Translations under genes and position numbers: made by a program | NCBI GenBank assembly: GCA_001598975.1 | Contig: BBXU01002307.1 | Span: 1 to 24,629, forward strand | Source of the DNA: Parachlorella kessleri | Taxonomy: Eukaryota; Chlorophyta; Trebouxiophyceae; Chlorellales; Chlorellaceae | Direction of reading: 5' to 3' | Length of the DNA: 24,629 bases | In this document: piece after piece, positions 21,001 through 24,629 of the stretch | Layout of the letters: every line of letters begins with the position of its first letter | How positions within the stretch are numbered: position 1 is the stretch's first letter | The notes under the pieces: generated by a model | Databases searched by the model: none | Told to the model about the DNA's origin: nothing | Seen by the model: the letters and a program-made list of their open reading frames with translations, nothing else

Positions 21001-21390
21001 GGCAGCCACTTCTGCCCCCATGCCTGACCCCGTCCCAACAGAGGCTCCCTTCTAGCCAATCGAAAACTGGTAGCACCTTCCCGCCCATTGCAGGATCTGC
21101 TGACCCTGGGAGACCCCGCCTGCTTTGACCAGCTCTTTGCCTCATCAGGCCAGGATGACCTGGTGGGTGGTGTGAGCAGCCTGGTCGGCTGGGAGGTGGC
21201 AGGGTCCGGCGCCGGCGCGTGTGGGGCGGCCACTAGTGGCATGGCAGGCACAGCGCCCGCAGCAGCGGAAGCGGCAGTGGCAGCCCAGGGGCCACCACTC
21301 ACCGAGGAAGATCTGCGGGGGGTGTTTGACGACCCCCTGGACATGCTGCTGCCTCTGCCTGACGGCGGCCCGGGCTCTCTGCATTGGTGA
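18069..21390 (+). CDS. LisH/LUFS-domain protein (LEUNIG-FLO8-SSDP type), probable transcriptional co-regulator
   Basis: Exons 18069-18189, 18305-18426, 18648-18957, 19453-20486, 21094-21390; phases agree, 627 aa, TGA stop at 21388-21390. The N-terminus has a LisH dimerisation motif (residues 7-30: TLLEAYILDYL, then CEDLACKAG), followed across intron 1 by GILLDWWVRFW (46-56). This is the hallmark LUFS arrangement of plant LEUNIG, yeast Flo8 and animal SSDP, which bind LIM-domain-binding/SEUSS-type partners and regulate transcription. The start ATG places LisH at the extreme N-terminus, as in those families. The remainder is Gln/Ala/Gly/Pro-rich, with an Arg-Gly-rich box (RGRGPGMARGRGRP, about residue 435) and an acidic, leucine-rich end (LTEEDLRGVFDDPLDMLLPL) resembling an activation domain. 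No WD40 repeats are seen, so it is closer in layout to SSDP or FLO8 than to LEUNIG. An alternative acceptor (TCACAG at 18075-18080) would imply an upstream exon. Confidence 0.78.
19073..19100. repeat. (GT)n microsatellite in LUFS gene intron 3
   Basis: About 13 GT units in the intron between exons 3 and 4. No other function is evident. Confidence 0.95.
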
Positions 21391-21480
21391 GGGCTGAGGG
21401 CTTCTAGCCTCGGAGGTCCGGTAGGAAGGTCCAAGAGGCAGCTAGCCAGCCATCATGCTACCAGCAGGTGGGCAGGGGTC

Positions 21481-21519
21481 GTCGCTGCCAGCTGTCGCTG
21501 CCAGCTGTTGCTGCCAGCA
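21481..21519. repeat. Three tandem 13-bp repeats in the LUFS gene 3' UTR
   Basis: GTCGCTGCCAGCT twice, then GTTGCTGCCAGCA, about 90 nt after the stop codon. Confidence 0.9.
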
Positions 21520-21674
21520 GATTTGGCCAGCTGGGGCAGGAAACATGCCGGTGGGCGCCTGGGTGCGGCGCCCGGTTCAGAGGCCCACCAGGGGTGGGAG
21601 GGGCTCAGTGCCAAGAGTGAAGGCAAGAGTGGCGCTGCTTTGGGCAGCCTTCCCAGACCGGCCCGGCTGCCAGC

Positions 21675-21679
21675 TGTAA
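21675..21679 (+). terminator. TGTAA polyadenylation signal of the LUFS gene
   Basis: First TGTAA after the stop codon, 285 nt downstream, consistent with green-algal 3' UTR lengths. It supports exon 5 being terminal even though a donor-like TTG/GTGAGG overlaps the stop. Confidence 0.55.
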
Positions 21680-23691
21680 CTAACTGTACCTATGCACACT
21701 TCGATTGCTAGCTTTGGGGTCCAGGACCGGTTGTAGCGGGGCGCTCTGGTGCTCCGGGTTACCCACGCCAGATGGTGGAATCATGGCAGCCGCTGCCTTG
21801 TGCTACCAGCTGTGTGTACTCTCAGTACTGCGCTTCTTGTTTCGCGTCAGGTGCCCGTGCACCTTGCCTGTTTTCAGCAGTGGTGCTGCAGGTCTCTCTG
21901 GTGCATGCGTAACACCCCATGCCGTCGCGTTTTGCTCTCTGCCTGGCCCTTGTGACGATTAGGTGGCAAGGGCGGCTTCCGTTTCTCTCGCTCGCTGGGT
22001 TGCTTTGTTTCCCTAGTCACACAGACCAGTAGCGAAGGGAGGGGCAGCCAAGCTACTCTGATTGAGGTCCTAGTCTTCTTGGTTGGCCAGCCTAGCTTGC
22101 GGTGCCTGTCCTTTTGGTTCGGATGGTGCACGGGGCTGGGCAGCGCTAGGCCCAGGTCTCTTCGGGCGTCTCCCCCTTCCAGCCAACCTCCTTCACGTGG
22201 GGACCCCTCGAGTTGTTTTCTCTCTCAGGACTGCAACCAGATGCTGCCGCCATGCGCGCCTGTTTCTTCTACCTTCATCAGTGGTTTGGTGGGTGCAATA
22301 GACAGGCACGCCCTCCAGCCGACTTCATTCTCATTCATTCTTTTCTAATGCCCCAGATCCCTGCCACTTGGCAGCTTGCTGTGGGTATATAGCAGCTGTA
22401 TCATCCGTACCCTCTTTGGCATCGCTGCGCTCGGCTCTTCCACTGACTGTGTTGGTCACGACAACGTGAAGTGCCACATAGGGCAGGTGTCCCTCTTGGA
22501 GGCTAGCCCCTAGGCTGCCTCCCTGTTCTTGCAGCTTCGCGTGCTAGTGAATAAATGTGCTGGTTGATTGTATGCATGCTCTGTGCTCCGCTTTCCTTAG
22601 CTGGGTTTTGATGCATTGTCTGTATTGGGTACTGCTCATTCCGTTTGTGTGCATGGTCAGTTTCCAGCCCTGTAATATTCATAGTTACTGGCTTGCAAGT
22701 GCTGACCTTGAGGGTGGAAACACAGAGATGCGAGGATTGAATAGCATGATACATGCTTTATGCCTTACCAAGGCTGTGCACCCCAGCATACAGCCATGCC
22801 CTGAGCCCTTTCATGCTACGGATACCACTGGTTGGACATGTTCATGTCGCTGGCAGCGACATGAACTCTCCCACCATCACACTGATTAACGTTGTTAGTA
22901 CCAATGGATGAGTCCAAGGTACCAAATATAGCAGCACGCGGCCTTGTCCATGTCGTACAAGAAAATTGCCCATTATAGCATGATGCCAGGTGTCGCACTG
23001 GCAAGCATGCAGGCCAGCTTCAGCCAGGTTCTGCAACCGCCAACAGATCTGACTCCGATGATTTATTCCGACCTGGAGCTCCCCCAAGTCCATCTTGCCT
23101 TTTTGGCTGATAGCAGTATCAGTCCTCTCGCCTTCCAGGCTGCCAAGAAACTGCGCCGGCGGTACCACGCTGAGTGACTCCAAGACTCTAGCCAAGGTAA
23201 GCGGGGCCTTCCTTGTAGCTAGGTTGCAGCTCGCCCTAGCCTACGTGTCCCGATCAGTGTCCCGAATCAGTGTACGGCATGCTACTATGCACAGGGGAGT
23301 TGGAAGTACCTCGCCGGCTAGGGGGCCTTACCACGAGGTCACCGGCATCCATGGATCAGGCGCCACTCTGTGCTTCATCGCGTTTCTGCCGCGTTTCGTT
23401 CTTGGTGTTCATAACTGCCATTCTGACAAACATAAAAGCACAGCTTCACTCGTATATTGGGAGTTCAGGTGAGCTTTGTATGCATGCGCCCTTGCCAGTG
23501 ATCGGACCCTGCTCGCAACCTGGCCCGTTAATCCAACTCCTATCTCATACAAGGCCACGTTGATTAACACAGAGACGTGTAATCACACCAAGGTGCCCAA
23601 CTCCTACAGCACCTTGCCCATGGCGTTGTGGTTGCAGTCCGGGTATAGAGCAGCTGAGTTGCAATCCCTTGACTGACAGGGTAAGAGCACC
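21680..23691. other. Intergenic region between the LUFS and ZPR1 genes
   Basis: Two kilobases with no recognised exon. Open frames at 22557-22889 and 22944-23177 (+) have no family features and lack good splice partners. A second TGTAA is at 22671-22675. The ZPR1 promoter should lie toward the right end. I see no mobile element or RNA gene. Confidence 0.5.
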
Positions 23692-24476
23692 ATGGGAAAC
23701 CCACTGGACCAGCCATCAGCAGACAAGGGAGTCTCGTTAGCGGTAGCAGCTGAAGAGGAGGAGCTGGAGTTGGGAGACGAGGATGGCGTGATGTTCATCT
23801 CTGAGTGCATCCACTGCGGCCGCAACGTAAGGGCTAGCCAGTGTTTTCTGATCGGGGCCAGTCTCTGATCCCTCATCATGCATTTCACAGTTGCTACAGG
23901 AGCTGCACTCAGGAAGCTCTACTCTATAGTGCTTAGGCACACCAGCCTAAAGAATGCGTGCCACGTGGTTTGAACTCTGGAGCGGTGGTCTGTCAGCCTT
24001 GGAAGATTCGTCTTTGCAGGGTGAGACGAGCTTGGAAACGAAGGCACTGCCCGGCTTCACCGACAGTTGTATGGTGATGGCCTTCCGCTGCCCCTTCTGC
24101 GGATTTAAGTAAGCCTTTGAGGGTGGTGGCAGGCTTGAGGATGGTGGCAGGCGTAGCGAACAAAGGGAAACATTAAGGGCAATGAATCTACGCTGACAAG
24201 GGCGGGATGGACTGATGCTCTCGGTCTTAGTCAGTTGTCGGCTGGATGCCTGGCACTGCATTGCGTCCCTTCCCCCCCTTCTAGTGGCTCGTTTGTGCCG
24301 TTGAGTACACAGCATTGGGTGGCCTTGGGGCGTCCACACCAACCCCCCTTGCTAGTTACGTCGGTAATGTGCCCTGCAGGAACGAGGAGGTGCAGTTAGC
24401 GGGGCAGTACAGGCCCGAGGGGGTGCGGTACAGGCTGAAGGTGCCGAGCGGCGGAGGTGCCACACTGGCGCGGCCG
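23692..24476 (+). CDS. ZPR1: ZPR1-type zinc-finger protein, N-terminal exons only
   Basis: Exons 23692-23826, 24020-24108 and 24380-24476 join in frame (107 codons), and the gene continues past the right edge. After an acidic start (AAEEEELELGDEDG), the first zinc finger is formed by CIHC (exon 1) and CPFC (exon 2), with 26 residues between, close to the spacing in ZPR1. It is followed by GFKNEEVQLAGQYRPEGVRYRLKV, which matches the conserved GxxNxEVQxAG...G..Y.L.V segment. ZPR1 proteins have two such C4 fingers, bind eEF1A and move between cytoplasm and nucleus; the second finger would be off-window. The usual TRLLLT..PFFRE stretch between the cysteine pairs is poorly conserved (GETSLETKALPGFTD), so this may be a divergent paralogue. 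The ATG is the first in frame, with an acidic leader as in homologues. Confidence 0.78.
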
Positions 24477-24629
24477 GTGAGCTGGGTGGGGGAGGAAGGA
24501 GTCGAAAGGGTCGACTTCTGTTGTCAGTCGGTCAAGCAAGGAGCCAAGCAACAATTGGAGGGTAGACAGCTGCGTGTGTGTGGGAGGGAGGGGGGGGGGG
24601 GGGTGGGGGGGGTTAGGAAGGGGGCAGGC
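24477..24629 (+). other. ZPR1 intron 3 (partial), with G-rich tract
   Basis: Starts at donor CCG/GTGAGC. It contains G14 at 24590-24603, then T, then G8 at 24605-24612, a candidate G-quadruplex and also a likely sequencing or assembly weak point at the window end. Confidence 0.7.

Noticed and set aside
11268..21390. AP2 and LUFS parts as one gene
   Set aside because: There is an in-frame stop at 16181-16183, a TGTAA signal at 16400, only a weak GTGATG donor at the stop, and the LisH motif sits at a natural N-terminus.
22944..23177. Plus-strand ORF of 77 aa upstream of ZPR1
   Set aside because: No family resemblance, and no splice donor joining it to the ZPR1 frame was convincing.

Overview
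The window looks like nuclear DNA of a green alga, most likely a chlorophycean of the Chlamydomonadales. The evidence is a GC-rich sequence with many short-to-medium GT-AG introns, long Ala/Gln/Gly/Ser homopolymer runs inside coding exons, TGTAA poly(A) signals after stop codons, and plant-type protein families (plastid RelA/SpoT homologue, AP2/ERF factor, LUFS-domain protein). The intron-rich, repeat-rich style recalls Haematococcus-like genomes, but I cannot fix the genus by eye. All gene models were assembled by hand from splice signals, reading-frame continuity and remembered family motifs.

Layout. (1) 9436 down to the left edge, minus strand: a RelA/SpoT homologue (RSH). I traced 18 exons giving 972 in-frame codons; the 3' end lies outside the window. 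It has an N-terminal membrane helix, an HD hydrolase domain, a 256-residue low-complexity linker, a (p)ppGpp synthetase domain and a C-terminal extension. (2) 9437-11267: about 1.8 kb between divergent genes, probably a shared promoter region. (3) 11268-16183, plus strand: a five-exon AP2-domain protein of about 1088 aa. (4) 16184-18068: 3' UTR, TGTAA signal and upstream region of the next gene. (5) 18069-21390, plus strand: a five-exon protein of about 627 aa starting with a LisH/LUFS domain. (6) 21391-23691: 3' UTR and an intergenic stretch. (7) 23692 to the right edge, plus strand: the first three exons of a ZPR1-type zinc-finger protein.

How the genes relate. They are ordinary single-copy-type nuclear genes, not an operon. 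The RSH would make and/or hydrolyse (p)ppGpp, probably in the plastid. The AP2 and LUFS products look like transcriptional regulators. ZPR1 proteins link translation factors to growth signalling in other eukaryotes. Only the head-to-head RSH/AP2 arrangement suggests possible co-regulation.

The most unusual feature is structural. At least nine of the 17 complete RSH introns, and one intron on each side of AP2 exon 4, contain partial tandem copies of the neighbouring exon end together with its splice site. The extreme case is five exact-period 60-bp copies of the AP2 exon 4 end, each with its own 5' splice site and all in frame. The RSH exon 6 acceptor has four further copies upstream, one of which opens an in-frame 62-codon exon extension. 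This looks like a recurrent process that lengthens introns, and sometimes exons, by duplicating splice junctions.
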